Assembly (NCBI RefSeq): GCF_016587355.1
Contig: NZ_BNJF01000001.1
Location: 3,811,721-3,875,720 of the forward strand
Direction: 5' to 3'
DNA from: Ktedonospora formicarum
GTDB lineage: Bacteria; Chloroflexota; Ktedonobacteria; Ktedonobacterales; Ktedonobacteraceae
Length of the DNA: 64,000 nt
Shown: positions 22,316-32,359 of the stretch, in pieces
Numbering within the stretch: position 1 is the stretch's first letter
How the letters are laid out: the number at the start of each line of letters is the position of its first letter
Position numbers and translations under genes: made by a program
Notes under the pieces: model-generated
Seen by the model: only the letters and a program-made list of their open reading frames with translations
The model's database searches: none
Told to the model about the DNA's origin: nothing

Positions 22316-22948
22316 ATGGCATGGACGAATAATCCGTATTGCCAACTCGCTGACGTAAAACTGGTATTGGGCTCGCAGTCCACGGCGAATGACGCATGGA
22401 TTACGAACGACCTAATACCAGAGGCACAGACGTGGATTGATGACGAGGTAGGCTATTCCTTCCAGACGGAAGGGACACCTGATGCACCAGTGACCAAGGT
22501 CTTCTCTGGCAACAACGACGATTTCCTCATGGTTGGTTGGGTACAGCAGGTGACGAAGGTGGTCCAGACTGGCTACGCTGAGTCGGTAGGCTACGATGGA
22601 TACTTCAATACGGTGCTTACCTCGCAGCAGGACATCACAGGCGATGTGGTGATCGGGCCAGAGAACTTTAATCCTGGCTGGAAGCTGGAGCGCATGTCGA
22701 TGGCCCCGTTCTATGCTGGTCGCCGCAACTATCAGATCACTGGTGTGTGGGGCTATGGCTCAATCCCGGTTGACATCACTCGCGCCTGTGCTCGCCTCGT
22801 GGCTTTTTACGTCAAGATGCGCGATACCAACTACTCCGACACCTTGATTGAGCAAGGAGCGGCTCGACAGAAATACACGAAGACTCTCCCCGACGACATC
22901 AACGACATCCTCAAGCATTACCGGAAACGGTTCTTCTATAGCCGATGA
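22316..22948 (+). CDS. Head-tail connector protein
   Basis: A 210-residue protein. Helical N-terminus (CQLADVKLVLGSQSTANDAW, ITNDLIPEAQTWIDDEVG) followed by a beta-rich core and a helical RACARLVAFYVKMRDTNY segment matches head completion/adaptor proteins that dock on the portal. Placed immediately after the capsid gene. Confidence 0.75.
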   Translation: MAWTNNPYCQLADVKLVLGSQSTANDAWITNDLIPEAQTWIDDEVGYSFQTEGTPDAPVTKVFSGNNDDFLMVGWVQQVTKVVQTGYAESVGYDGYFNTVLTSQQDITGDVVIGPENFNPGWKLERMSMAPFYAGRRNYQITGVWGYGSIPVDITRACARLVAFYVKMRDTNYSDTLIEQGAARQKYTKTLPDDINDILKHYRKRFFYSR

Positions 22949-22966
22949 GAAAGCAGACCGCCTACG

Positions 22967-23431
22967 ATGGACATCGAGTTTTTGGACAATAACAATCTCA
23001 TTGGGAAGGATCTTGGGCGCGAACTCCTGACTGGCATCTACGCTGATGTGTCTACCTTGGGGAAGACCATCGGCCAGCGCATTATGGATCGCACCCCGCA
23101 GCGTGCTGGCTCTTTGGTGGCTGACGAGATCACCGAGATCAACACAGATATCAACGATCCCCTCCTGGCTCGCTGGTACACAGGCCAGACGCATCAGGTC
23201 GCAACATCTGGTCACACCTACGCGCAGTTCGTTGAAGGTCCACCGATGCCCACTGGTACTGATCCCATCGATGTTGGTGGTGTGAATGGTATGTGGGCGA
23301 CTCCACTCTATGTTCAAGGCTACTACGGTGCCAACATGTATGGCGAAGCGGCGACGGGTGACGACATGGACTACATCACCAACTGGTTCGAAGCTGGCAT
23401 CCAGAACGGCATTGAAAGGATGCTCGGCTGA
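22967..23431 (+). CDS. HK97 gp10-like tail/head completion protein
   Basis: A 154-residue protein. The start (LLTGIYADVSTLGKTIGQRI, then DRTPQRAGSLVADE) resembles gp10-type proteins, with a GHTYAQFVEGPPMPTG loop. The ribosome site is weak. It overlaps the next gene by one base (ATGA-type). Role in joining head and tail is inferred from order. Confidence 0.7.
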   Translation: MDIEFLDNNNLIGKDLGRELLTGIYADVSTLGKTIGQRIMDRTPQRAGSLVADEITEINTDINDPLLARWYTGQTHQVATSGHTYAQFVEGPPMPTGTDPIDVGGVNGMWATPLYVQGYYGANMYGEAATGDDMDYITNWFEAGIQNGIERMLG

Positions 23432-23868
23432 TGTACGAACCGCAAGACGTAATCTCCCCTATTATCAGTGCTATCGCCGACATTGTTCACACACAGATCT
23501 CCGGTGTGTCCCAGGTCTATGAGCAACCTCCCGATGGACCTCCAGAAGATGGCACTGTCGAAATCCCTCTCTCCAACTACAAGATTGCTGATGATACCAA
23601 CGGCAAGCTCTGTACGCATTTTACCTTCGGCCTCAGACACTTCGTCGTTCGCGGCTCCTTCCCTGAGAACGTCCTGGCTGCATACGCCTACTGGTGGCCT
23701 TACATGCAAGCCTTCTCCAGGTGGTCAAACCAATCCTTGGGTGGACGTGCGCGATTGATGACCGTCACCAACGGTGGCGTCACGCAGTTTGTGCAAGCTG
23801 GTCAGGTGTTCGTGTGCCTCATCGTGAACCTCGAAGTGCAATACGAGTTCAACATCCCTACTGATTAG
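23431..23868 (+). CDS. Tail terminator-like protein
   Basis: A 145-residue protein between the gp10-like gene and the tail tube gene, the usual place of the tail terminator/completion protein that caps the growing tube. The sequence has VISPIISAIADIVHTQISGV and HFTFGLRHFVVRGSFP but no firm motif. Call rests on synteny. Confidence 0.6.
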   Translation: MYEPQDVISPIISAIADIVHTQISGVSQVYEQPPDGPPEDGTVEIPLSNYKIADDTNGKLCTHFTFGLRHFVVRGSFPENVLAAYAYWWPYMQAFSRWSNQSLGGRARLMTVTNGGVTQFVQAGQVFVCLIVNLEVQYEFNIPTD

Positions 23869-23882
23869 GAGTTCCCCCTTCC

Positions 23883-24863
23883 ATGCCTCAGTCCCTTAGT
23901 AAACGTTCATATCTAGGAGTAGGCCGCGAATCGTTCCCAGGTACAGCCACCTCTGCTCCTACGGTATTCCACCCCACGAAATCCACCATGAAGGGCACGA
24001 AGAAGCGTGAGCAACTGAAAGAGGAACGTGGCAACCGCGACGGCGTGTACGGTATCGTTGACACCACACGTGAAGGTGCCATTGATCCCAAAGGCCCGTT
24101 CTACGTCGACACCAGCCCCTACTTCATGCTCTCTGCCTTCGGTGCGCTTGCCACCTCGCAGCCTGATGCAACCAATGTGCCGAGTCTCTACAAGCACGAC
24201 ATCACCCTTGCTGATCAGCCTCCGACCCTAACCCTCTTTAAGAACTATGATGCCGCTCTCTACGTTGGTGCATCAGCAGCCGTGGAGAAGTGGACGCTCA
24301 AGTTCGCGAGTGAAGGCAAGACCATTGAGGAAGACACGTCTTTCAAGCACCTGTATCCAGTCAAGTATGCTGGCGTCACGCTCTCACCGCAATTCTCTGA
24401 TGTGCAGCCATTCGCTGGCTATGCGCCAACTATCACACTGGCCGGGGTACAGACGCTCGACATCGACGATCTGACCATTGAGTTTGACCAGAAGTTGACG
24501 CTCTGGTATCCGATTGGTGGCTCGGCTGACTTCGCAGCGATCTACTACGGTGAGCGTAACGTCAAGGTCGAGTTTACCGCACGCTTCGATACCGACACTC
24601 TCTACAACCACTTCTTCAATGACCAGCGCCAGGACGACAGCTTTGTGCTCAATGTCAAGGGCAAGCAGCTTGGCTCCCACTCCGGCACGAACTACTATGA
24701 AGAATTGAACATCTCCGTTCCGGTGATCAGCTATGACTCGATGGAACACGACCTCTCGAAGGACAACGTGTTGATCAAGGCAAAAAGCACCGCTATTAGC
24801 AACGGAACCGAACCTCTCATCTCTGCCTACGTGCAGAACCTCGTCACCAGCTACACCTTATAA
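23883..24863 (+). CDS. Major tail tube protein
   Basis: A 326-residue beta-rich protein (FYVDTSPYFMLSAFGALATS; ITLAGVQTLDIDDLTIEFDQ; DRFDTDTLYNHFF-like region). Length, beta content and position before the tail chaperone pair and tape measure identify it as the tail tube subunit. The start follows a GGAGTTCC site. Confidence 0.8.
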   Translation: MPQSLSKRSYLGVGRESFPGTATSAPTVFHPTKSTMKGTKKREQLKEERGNRDGVYGIVDTTREGAIDPKGPFYVDTSPYFMLSAFGALATSQPDATNVPSLYKHDITLADQPPTLTLFKNYDAALYVGASAAVEKWTLKFASEGKTIEEDTSFKHLYPVKYAGVTLSPQFSDVQPFAGYAPTITLAGVQTLDIDDLTIEFDQKLTLWYPIGGSADFAAIYYGERNVKVEFTARFDTDTLYNHFFNDQRQDDSFVLNVKGKQLGSHSGTNYYEELNISVPVISYDSMEHDLSKDNVLIKAKSTAISNGTEPLISAYVQNLVTSYTL

Positions 24864-24875
24864 GGAAACCCCCGC

Positions 24876-25286
24876 ATGAGTGAACAATTTCTTTTTGATG
24901 ATTTCTTTGTTGCCCAGGATGCCAGTGATGAGGGCGAGCTAATCGAAGTCGAGATCAATGACCGTCTGGTTCCCGTTTACATCAAGCGTGGTCTGTCCTT
25001 CGAGGATAAGGCTGCGGCCAAGGCTGTTGGCGTGAAGCAGCGAGTGAAGCCTAATGGCGAGGTGGAGATTGTCTCGATGGACGAAGCTGCCTTCGCTGTG
25101 GAACTGCTCTATCGCTGCATTGTCTCCTGGCCCTTTGTCTACAGCTCCGGTCGCAAGGTTCCTGTCTCGCGTGAGAACATCCGGCTCATGCTCTCTGAGG
25201 GAGCCGAGGCAGTGGCACAGGTACTCCTCCAGCGCATCAATAAGAAGCGCGAGGCCAAGCAGCCTTTTACGACGCCTTCCGAGTAG
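24876..25286 (+). CDS. Tail assembly chaperone (gpG-like)
   Basis: A 136-residue acidic helical protein (FDDFFVAQDASDEGELIEVE; DEAAFAVELLYRCIVSWPFV). Position directly before the tape measure is that of the lambda gpG chaperone, which coats the tape measure during tail assembly. Near its end the sequence CCT-TTT-AC offers a -1 slip, and the -1 frame stays open to 25573. Confidence 0.8.
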   Translation: MSEQFLFDDFFVAQDASDEGELIEVEINDRLVPVYIKRGLSFEDKAAAKAVGVKQRVKPNGEVEIVSMDEAAFAVELLYRCIVSWPFVYSSGRKVPVSRENIRLMLSEGAEAVAQVLLQRINKKREAKQPFTTPSE

Positions 25287-25573
25287 AGCTTCGCCGAACA
25301 CTCCTCAAGGAAGGCACCCCCAATCCGACCATCCCGTCAGACTCCTTTGGGTTTCGACTCCAATGCTACGAGCAATTCGGCTGGACCCCCGCAGATGTCC
25401 TCAAGATTCCAGAGGGCGAGGCCGAATTACTCAGCATTTACTTCGAGGAGACAGCGGCTCACCAGTATCGGCAAAACCAAGAAATGAAGCGAAGATCGAA
25501 CGGTTCGTCAGGTCGGGCGAACGAAATAACTGATCTTGTGATTGAAGACGAAGAGGACGACTATGGCGAATAA
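25265..25573 (+). CDS. Tail chaperone -1 frameshift extension (gpT-like)
   Basis: In the -1 frame, translation continues as FYDAFRVELRRTLLKEGTPN and on to a C-terminal EDEEDDYGE, ending at TAA 25571-25573. There is no start codon with a ribosome site for this part, and its overlap with the tape-measure start is typical. The slip probably uses the T run CCTTTTAC (25263-25270): Phe TTT re-pairs with TTT one base back. This matches the conserved G/GT frameshift of long-tailed phages. Confidence 0.85.
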   Translation, partial: FYDAFRVELRRTLLKEGTPNPTIPSDSFGFRLQCYEQFGWTPADVLKIPEGEAELLSIYFEETAAHQYRQNQEMKRRSNGSSGRANEITDLVIEDEEDDYGE

Positions 25574-28571
25574 CGCAAGTATTGGTCTGCGTGTCTACCT
25601 CCAAGATGATGTGACCAGTGGGCTTGCGAAGTTCTCAACGAGCTTGATGGACACCAAGGATGCTGTCAGCCAACTTATCCCCCAGGTCATGACCTTTGGT
25701 GATGCTCTCCTTGATTTAGGTGAGGCGGTGATTGGCACCACTGACATTCTGGCGAAGTTCCGCACCACCGTCGCTGGTATCCGCACCAATATGAACAATG
25801 CGGAAGATTCATTCACGTCAATGGGTGAGGTGGCGATAGGAACTGGTGACATTCTCACAGACATGGGCACCAAGGCAATCCAGGCGTCTGAGGACATGCA
25901 AGAGCTTGGCATGACCATGATTGGTACGAAGGACATCGCCAATAACCTCGCCACAGCCGCGAAGAATGCAGCGAATAGTCTTCAGGAGGAAAGCGACACA
26001 TCCAAACCTGCTGGTGATAACGCATTCGCGCTTGCAATGGGTTTACAGCAGGCATCGCAGTACATGAGCGAGTTCGGAAAGACCCTGGACAAGACGGTTC
26101 TCAGTTCTGGTGATTTAGAGGATGCGTTCATTCGCGCTCAGATTGCGACCAAGGCAACAGGTGAAGATGTACAGACCTTGAATGAGGCCATCGTTAACCT
26201 GTCGGACCAGGGCATGTACTCAACGCAGCAGGTGTCCGAAGGCTTCCAGCAGATGGGTGAGCGTGGATATGACACGGCTCAGATTGTCAAAGATGGTCTT
26301 GGTGTGGCCGTGATGAACCTCGCTGAAGTTACCAAGTCGGATATGTTGACATCTGCTGACCTCCTGACCACGGCTCTGCGTGACTTTGGAGCCAGTGCGA
26401 AGGATGGGGAGAAGTACGCCAGTGCGCTCACCTATGCATTCTTCAACGGTATCCCTGATGTCAATGGGATGATCTCTGCCCTTCAGCGTGTTGGTCCATC
26501 AGCCTCGGCGCTTCACATCCCATTCGAGGATGTCATGTCCTCACTGATCTACCTGTCTCAGCATGGTATGCCCGATGTGAGTCAGGCAGGTACAGCCCTC
26601 AACTATATGCTGGCTGCTCTCTCTGCTCCGACTGGTGTGGCTGCAACCACCCTCAAGGATCTTGGTGTGAGCATGTACGACGTGAAGGGACACCTCAAAG
26701 ATCTGCCGACGATGGTCAGTGATCTGTTTGCAGCCCTTAACAAGCAGTCAGATTCCAAAGCCGCTGAAGATCTGCGAAGTATTCTCAACATTCGATCTGG
26801 TCAGGCTGGCAAGATCATGGGGAATAACACAAACATCAAGAGCGACCTACAGCAGGGAGCGAAAGATGTGAAGAATGCAGAGAATGCAGATTACATGATG
26901 AGTCAGGTGGACAAAGTTCGCGCAGACTTCAACCAGTCGCTCGCTCGCTTGCAGTCAACTTGGAACTCTACCTGGGGCATGTTGCTGCTTCCGGTCGTGA
27001 AGTGGCTGACCCCAATACTCGATGGCCTCAACAAACTTGTCTCAGAACTCAATCAAGCCAACCCACAGGTCAAGACGTTCATCGCCATCTTCGCCGGGAT
27101 TATGGCTGTCGCATTCCCGATTGGTGCTGTGCTTCTCGGTATTGTGGCACTGGTCATATTCCTGGGTGTGTCCGTAGCATCCACTGTGGGAATCATTTTT
27201 CTCGTAGTCATTGCGGTGGCAGCAGCAGTAGCAGCAGTCATTGCTTGGTGGGGGCCAATCTCAAGCTTCTTCGTGGGCTTGTGGAACAACATCAAGGCTA
27301 TAACCGCATCAGTGATTGCTTGGTTCCAATCCGCTTGGTCAAATGTGGCTGCTTGGTTCGGTGGTATCTGGAGCGGTGCTCAGTCAGCAACCGCATCAGT
27401 GATCGCTTGGTTCCGATCTGCTTGGTCAGGTACGGTTAGCTGGCTGTCTGGTATCTGGCGTGGAGTGCAAGGCGCGTGGTCATCATCGATGACTGCGATA
27501 GGCAACGTACTCAAGGCAGTGTGGGGAGGCATATCAGTAGCCCTTAAGGTCGTGATGGCTGCGGTCGTGAAGACCTTCATGACACCTGTGACTGCGATGC
27601 AATGGCTCTACAACCACAACTATTACGTGCAAGGATTTGTTGATTCTGTAGTGAACTTCTTCAAGTGGTTGTGGCAGCAGACAGTCATCATCTGGAATGG
27701 ACTGATTGGTTTTCTGACCAAGACGCTTCCTGCGGCACTCAAGGTAGCGTTCACTGCGACGGTCAATTTTCTGCGCACATGGTTGATCACTCCATTTCTC
27801 AACCTCATGAATACCATATGGGGTGGGGTCCAGACTGCGTGGACTGCGACGACCAACTTCTTCACGAAGACACTGCCTCCAATCCTCAAAAATGCATTTA
27901 CCTCTATCACAAGCTTCGTGAACACATGGCTGGTCATTCCTCTGAAGAACCTGCTAGGGCTTCTCGGAGGGATCGCCAAGTCAGGGTGGGATGCAGCAGT
28001 CGGTGCCTTCAACTGGTTCAAAGGTTGGGTAGGCTCATGGGCACCAGGAGTGCTCAACAGTATCCGACAGAGCTTTGCCAATTTTGGAAACTTCATCCAC
28101 ACATGGATTGTCGTCCCTGTCCAAAATCTTGGAGGGCAGATGCTCCAGTCAGGTATCAATTTGATGCGTATGATGGCAAACGGTATCGCCTCTGGAGCAG
28201 GTTGGGTCTATGACCAAATAGCGAATATCGCAAAAGGCATCTGGGCCAAACTTGGTTTCCACTCCCCGACGAAAGAGGGACCGCTCTCTGACTCGGACAC
28301 CTACATGCCGAACATGATGCGAATGTTTGCCTCTGGTATCACGCAACATGCACATCTCGTTCATAACGCGGTCAATCATGTTGCAGGTGGTATTGCGACT
28401 GGCATCAACACGCCTACCGTCGCTCGCCTCAATCAGCTCGGCACTCAGAGTCAGCAAGGCCAAGTGACCAACATCGCCCTCAATGTGGACGGAAAGACGG
28501 TCGGCACTGCGGTGTTCAACCATTTGACTGGACAGATGCAACTCAACGGACTCAACCGAGCCTGGAGATAA
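25563..28571 (+). CDS. Tail tape measure protein
   Basis: A 1002-residue protein that sets tail length. The ATG at 25563 has GAGG 6 bases upstream. N-terminal coiled/helical repeats include DTKDAVSQLIPQVMTFGDAL. The centre (about 500-560) holds a strongly hydrophobic stretch of several membrane helices. Trp-rich repeats follow (AWFQSAWSNVAAWFGGIWSG and its near copy). The tail ends in GTAVFNHLTGQMQLNGL. By the usual 0.15 nm per residue it would predict a tail of about 150 nm. Confidence 0.93.
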   Translation: MANNASIGLRVYLQDDVTSGLAKFSTSLMDTKDAVSQLIPQVMTFGDALLDLGEAVIGTTDILAKFRTTVAGIRTNMNNAEDSFTSMGEVAIGTGDILTDMGTKAIQASEDMQELGMTMIGTKDIANNLATAAKNAANSLQEESDTSKPAGDNAFALAMGLQQASQYMSEFGKTLDKTVLSSGDLEDAFIRAQIATKATGEDVQTLNEAIVNLSDQGMYSTQQVSEGFQQMGERGYDTAQIVKDGLGVAVMNLAEVTKSDMLTSADLLTTALRDFGASAKDGEKYASALTYAFFNGIPDVNGMISALQRVGPSASALHIPFEDVMSSLIYLSQHGMPDVSQAGTALNYMLAALSAPTGVAATTLKDLGVSMYDVKGHLKDLPTMVSDLFAALNKQSDSKAAEDLRSILNIRSGQAGKIMGNNTNIKSDLQQGAKDVKNAENADYMMSQVDKVRADFNQSLARLQSTWNSTWGMLLLPVVKWLTPILDGLNKLVSELNQANPQVKTFIAIFAGIMAVAFPIGAVLLGIVALVIFLGVSVASTVGIIFLVVIAVAAAVAAVIAWWGPISSFFVGLWNNIKAITASVIAWFQSAWSNVAAWFGGIWSGAQSATASVIAWFRSAWSGTVSWLSGIWRGVQGAWSSSMTAIGNVLKAVWGGISVALKVVMAAVVKTFMTPVTAMQWLYNHNYYVQGFVDSVVNFFKWLWQQTVIIWNGLIGFLTKTLPAALKVAFTATVNFLRTWLITPFLNLMNTIWGGVQTAWTATTNFFTKTLPPILKNAFTSITSFVNTWLVIPLKNLLGLLGGIAKSGWDAAVGAFNWFKGWVGSWAPGVLNSIRQSFANFGNFIHTWIVVPVQNLGGQMLQSGINLMRMMANGIASGAGWVYDQIANIAKGIWAKLGFHSPTKEGPLSDSDTYMPNMMRMFASGITQHAHLVHNAVNHVAGGIATGINTPTVARLNQLGTQSQQGQVTNIALNVDGKTVGTAVFNHLTGQMQLNGLNRAWR
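27300..27430 (+). repeat. Internal repeat in tape measure gene
   Basis: About 42 bp around ACCGCATCAGTGATTGCTTG (27303) recur near 27391 with a few changes, encoding two TASVIAWFQSAW/TASVIAWFRSAW units. Such units may change tail length by recombination. Confidence 0.75.
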
Positions 28572-28577
28572 ACCCTC

Positions 28578-30167
28578 ATGCCTATCATCACCTCTCCTTT
28601 TAGCCCAAGAGGCATGACGCAAGGTGGACTCAAGGTGACGCTTGCAGGGGTGGACATTACCGCGTATGTCGACGAGTCGAGTATCGATCTCAAGGACACC
28701 TTGGGCCAGGGCGCTGGCTCTGGCTCAGGGGCCAGTCCTCGTGCGAGTACCTTCTCGATGAAGTCCACACTTGGTCCCGCTGCCTCTGCTGTTGGTTCCG
28801 GTACGCGACCAACCAAACCAACGCTCGTGCGCAATGGTGAGCTTGTCATCTACGATGCGAATGGGAATCGCATCTTTGGAGGCTATCTCACCAAGATCAC
28901 CGACCAGACGGACTACACAACGGTCTACACCCAACTTGAAGGGGTAGACTACTGGCAGACCTTTGCTCGCATTATTGTCAATGAGATCTATTCTGGCATG
29001 TCGGATGTACAGATCATCTCTGCCTTGCTCCAGAAGTATGCGCCACAAATAAATATCAAAACTTTGCCACTAGCAGGTGGAATGCAGTTCTCCAGCAAGA
29101 ACTACCGCAACATGACGCTGCTGAACGCGCTGCAAGACGTGATCGACTCGACAGGCTATCAAGCATGGATCGACCCGTACAAGAACTTCCACTACTGCTC
29201 ACCGGGGCAGTCGAGTACAGCCCCTTTCTCCCTCTCGGATCACCCGGACTTCAAATCATCCTTCCAGGTTGGCGTGGACTCCTATGAGATTGATGATACG
29301 GCTGCAATCAATCGCGTCTTTTTCTACGGTGGAAGGAAACCATCAAATGACTTCGTCCAAGACCTCTCTACACAGGCTAATGGCAACAATACCACATTCG
29401 TCCTGGCGTACTACCCTCGATCCGCAAGCGACGGAGCGGTTCATGTCTATATCAATGGCGTGGAGAAAGCACTTGGCTACGTTGCTGGTTCTACGGATGC
29501 CGATAAGTTCAAGAGCGAGGGAGGAACCGCAGATGTACTTCTCAATGCTGATGCACACACTCTGACCTTCGATATGGCTCCAGTAGTAGTCTCGACGGTT
29601 ACCTGTAAATACCGCTATCAACTTCCTCTGGTGGTGGTCCTTCCTGATCCCGTTTCAGTGAAATACTACGGTGGTTACCTCGATGGCACGCTCTCCGATG
29701 AAACGGTGGTGGATGTGCAGGTTGCTGTTCAGCGAGCGAAGGTACTGCTCTTGGAGCAAGCGTATGGCCTCAAGACGCTGAAGCTGCGGTGCTGGCGGTC
29801 AGGATTACAATCCGGCATGATCCTGCGTGTCGATCACTCCATTCGTGGTATCCATGACTCCTTTGTCATCCAAGAGGTGGATACCAAACCGCTTGGGAAC
29901 GGCTTCTTTGAATACGACGTGACCTGCGGAGCCTGGAACTGGAGCATGGTGGATGTACTGAACCACCTGATTGCTTCTGCACAGCCGCAAGATGACTCCA
30001 CAATGGAAGACACAACCGCAATCGATGACCAGGAGCAAAACGAGAATTTCCATGTCAGCTTCTCGGTAGCCGCAATCCCCAAAAACCACGGAGGCTACTA
30101 CGCCCACGACTCGGCCCTTGGCGATGGTCATGACGCCTACTGTGGCTTCTCCTCGATAAGTAGTTAA
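28578..30167 (+). CDS. Tail protein, distal/baseplate-hub-like
   Basis: A 529-residue protein, right after the tape measure. It has beta-rich segments (GGLKVTLAGVDITAYVDES; GGYLTKITDQTDYTTVYTQL; STGYQAWIDPYKNFHY) like the hub/distal-tail proteins of long-tailed phages, and an acidic linker near the C-terminus. Exact role is inferred. Confidence 0.7.
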   Translation: MPIITSPFSPRGMTQGGLKVTLAGVDITAYVDESSIDLKDTLGQGAGSGSGASPRASTFSMKSTLGPAASAVGSGTRPTKPTLVRNGELVIYDANGNRIFGGYLTKITDQTDYTTVYTQLEGVDYWQTFARIIVNEIYSGMSDVQIISALLQKYAPQINIKTLPLAGGMQFSSKNYRNMTLLNALQDVIDSTGYQAWIDPYKNFHYCSPGQSSTAPFSLSDHPDFKSSFQVGVDSYEIDDTAAINRVFFYGGRKPSNDFVQDLSTQANGNNTTFVLAYYPRSASDGAVHVYINGVEKALGYVAGSTDADKFKSEGGTADVLLNADAHTLTFDMAPVVVSTVTCKYRYQLPLVVVLPDPVSVKYYGGYLDGTLSDETVVDVQVAVQRAKVLLLEQAYGLKTLKLRCWRSGLQSGMILRVDHSIRGIHDSFVIQEVDTKPLGNGFFEYDVTCGAWNWSMVDVLNHLIASAQPQDDSTMEDTTAIDDQEQNENFHVSFSVAAIPKNHGGYYAHDSALGDGHDAYCGFSSISS

Positions 30168-30175
30168 GGACACCC

Positions 30176-30883
30176 ATGAACGATTTGAAACTCGCCTGCA
30201 AGTGGACGGTGCTTGAGCGCGAGTGGCTTCCAATTTCTCGACGTGACATCTGGATACCACGACTCACCCGCAAGAACCTGTTCACCAACTACGGGCTATC
30301 TGCTCTGGCCTCTGCTCCCTCTGGCAACTATGTCGCTCCCGTGTACCTCGCGATTGAGAGCTTCTTCTCCCCTCTGAACGGACCTGTTAATCCTGGTGAT
30401 ATGTCTCTCTCGATCAACACTCCCGTTGATCAATCTGGTGACACGCAGGTAGTGGTAGACATTGGGAGTCCTAACCAGGAGGTAGTGAGCTTTAGTTCGG
30501 TGAGTGGCACGAGTGCCCCCTATACCTACAATCTCACTACTCCCTTTCAATACTCCCATCCGGCAGGAGCAAAGGTAGTTCGACAGGTGAACGTGAATGA
30601 CACGATCTCCAACCTGACGACTGAGGTACAGTACGATCCGGTGGGTAGCCCAGGATTGCGGCTGGCCTCTGGTGCTGGCTACTCCCTTGGGAACGGGCAG
30701 TACACCATTCAGTTCTACTTCACCTCAACAATGGCAGTCGCATACCTTGCTACCTGTGGCCTCACAGACTCCACCACGATTGGACAGGGCAACCTCCACA
30801 ACCACTTTGTCCTGGGCTATGACCACTCGCTCGGCACCAATGATGTGCAGATCAATGGCAACCTCACCATCGTCAATAGTTAG
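30176..30883 (+). CDS. Tail-associated structural protein
   Basis: A 235-residue Ser/Thr/Asn-rich, beta-type protein (SINTPVDQSGDTQVVVDIGS, YSHPAGAKVVRQVNVND). No enzyme motif. Placed between two large tail genes with short spacings, so it is probably a tail or fibre-attachment protein. Confidence 0.6.
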   Translation: MNDLKLACKWTVLEREWLPISRRDIWIPRLTRKNLFTNYGLSALASAPSGNYVAPVYLAIESFFSPLNGPVNPGDMSLSINTPVDQSGDTQVVVDIGSPNQEVVSFSSVSGTSAPYTYNLTTPFQYSHPAGAKVVRQVNVNDTISNLTTEVQYDPVGSPGLRLASGAGYSLGNGQYTIQFYFTSTMAVAYLATCGLTDSTTIGQGNLHNHFVLGYDHSLGTNDVQINGNLTIVNS

Positions 30884-30891
30884 GAATAGAC

Positions 30892-32349
30892 ATGGCACTT
30901 ACAGTTCGACAAAACGGGACGGGTCCATCCAACCTCATCTCGGCTGATTGGTTTAACGACTTCTACAAGTTGTTTACCGGGCAGATGGCAGATCAGCCGA
31001 TCACCTTCAAACCGAATGTTACCCTCCGGGCAATTAGTGCTGCTCCTTCTGCGCCAACCCTCACAGCATCATCTGGCACAGGCTTGGGAATCGGAGTGTA
31101 CAAGTATGCGGTGACCTTCATTTCAGCCGATGGTGGAGAAACACTCCCAAGTACAACCGCAAGCATTACGACAACGAGCGGAAACCAAAGCGCCTTCCTC
31201 ACCCCCCCCATTGGTCCGGCAGGAGCGACAGGACGTAATATCTACCGAACGAAAGTTGGAGGTACAGCACTCTTTCGCGTAGCTCAGCTTAATGACAATA
31301 CCTCAACAACGTACACAGATACGCTCGCAGATGCTTCTGTAGGCCCCGCCGCTCCCACGCATCCATCCTTTGGTGGCGCTCTCAAGTTTCAAGATGCCAA
31401 TGGGAATACCAACCTGACGATCTACTCCGATGGATCTCTCGTATCAGCAGGAGGCACCACCAACCTCTCTGGCTTGCTTGTAACGGATGGGTTGCTCGGC
31501 AAATCAACTCCTGGCGACATCATCGATATGGGAGGAACCAACACACTCTACATTAAAGGTCCAGGTGCTATCACCTTCCAACCCAATGCAGGAAACTCGG
31601 TAGCAGGTATAAATGGGAACGGTTTGTGGATTGGTGGTGTCAGCCTGGGTGACAGTGGTGGCAACCTCTTAGTGCCTGGAATCTCCTCCGGTTCACCGAG
31701 TAATGGCTTCACCTTTGGTCGTAACTCTGGATCAACGACCAGCTTCATCAACCACATCAACTCCGGTGGTGGGTTTGGCTTCAAGATCAATGGCTCTGCG
31801 AAGGCGCAGATCTTGAACAACGGAAACTTTGTCATCGCTGGTAACACCTACTATACAGCGCAATCCACGATTTTCTACACCGCAGGCGGCGCGTTTGCTG
31901 GTCTGGACTTCTCAGAGGTCTATCAGGTTGATCAGGAATATGCTATTGGCACCGTTGTCTGCCCCCAGGATGTTGCCACACCTATTGCTTACGATGGTAC
32001 ACCGCAATCTGGTCTGCCTCTGATGTCACAATGCACACATGAGAAGTGTGCTCTCGCTGGTGTCATCGTTCTCGTTCCCGGCTATTGCGCTGGCATGCCA
32101 AACTATCCAGGCATGGGCGACGACTATGACAGCAGCAAACCACTGAAGCAAGCAATCGCACAAGTTGGTCGTATCTTTGCCAACGCAACTGGCACCATCT
32201 CTGGTCGTCAGTATGTCACCTCAAATGGAGACGGAACCGTCCGAGCGATGGAATCTGGTGAATCTGGTATGTCCCTCGGCATCGCACTCTCCCCCACCGT
32301 CTCTGGTTTAGTTCCTATCCTCGTTCGCCCTACATTCGTCACCGTCTAA
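30892..32349 (+). CDS. Tail fibre/receptor-binding-like protein
   Basis: A 485-residue protein rich in Gly, Ser, Thr and Asn, with fibronectin-like first third (APSAPTLTASSGTGLGIGVY) and many GGTNxxx turns. The C-terminal part (DFSEVYQVDQEYAIGTVVCP ... ISGRQYVTSNGDGTV) resembles autocleaving or chaperone-like tails seen in fibre proteins such as the peptidase G2 group, but no catalytic pair was assigned. It is the likely host-recognition protein. Confidence 0.65.
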   Translation: MALTVRQNGTGPSNLISADWFNDFYKLFTGQMADQPITFKPNVTLRAISAAPSAPTLTASSGTGLGIGVYKYAVTFISADGGETLPSTTASITTTSGNQSAFLTPPIGPAGATGRNIYRTKVGGTALFRVAQLNDNTSTTYTDTLADASVGPAAPTHPSFGGALKFQDANGNTNLTIYSDGSLVSAGGTTNLSGLLVTDGLLGKSTPGDIIDMGGTNTLYIKGPGAITFQPNAGNSVAGINGNGLWIGGVSLGDSGGNLLVPGISSGSPSNGFTFGRNSGSTTSFINHINSGGGFGFKINGSAKAQILNNGNFVIAGNTYYTAQSTIFYTAGGAFAGLDFSEVYQVDQEYAIGTVVCPQDVATPIAYDGTPQSGLPLMSQCTHEKCALAGVIVLVPGYCAGMPNYPGMGDDYDSSKPLKQAIAQVGRIFANATGTISGRQYVTSNGDGTVRAMESGESGMSLGIALSPTVSGLVPILVRPTFVTV

Positions 32350-32359
32350 GGAGCCTCCC

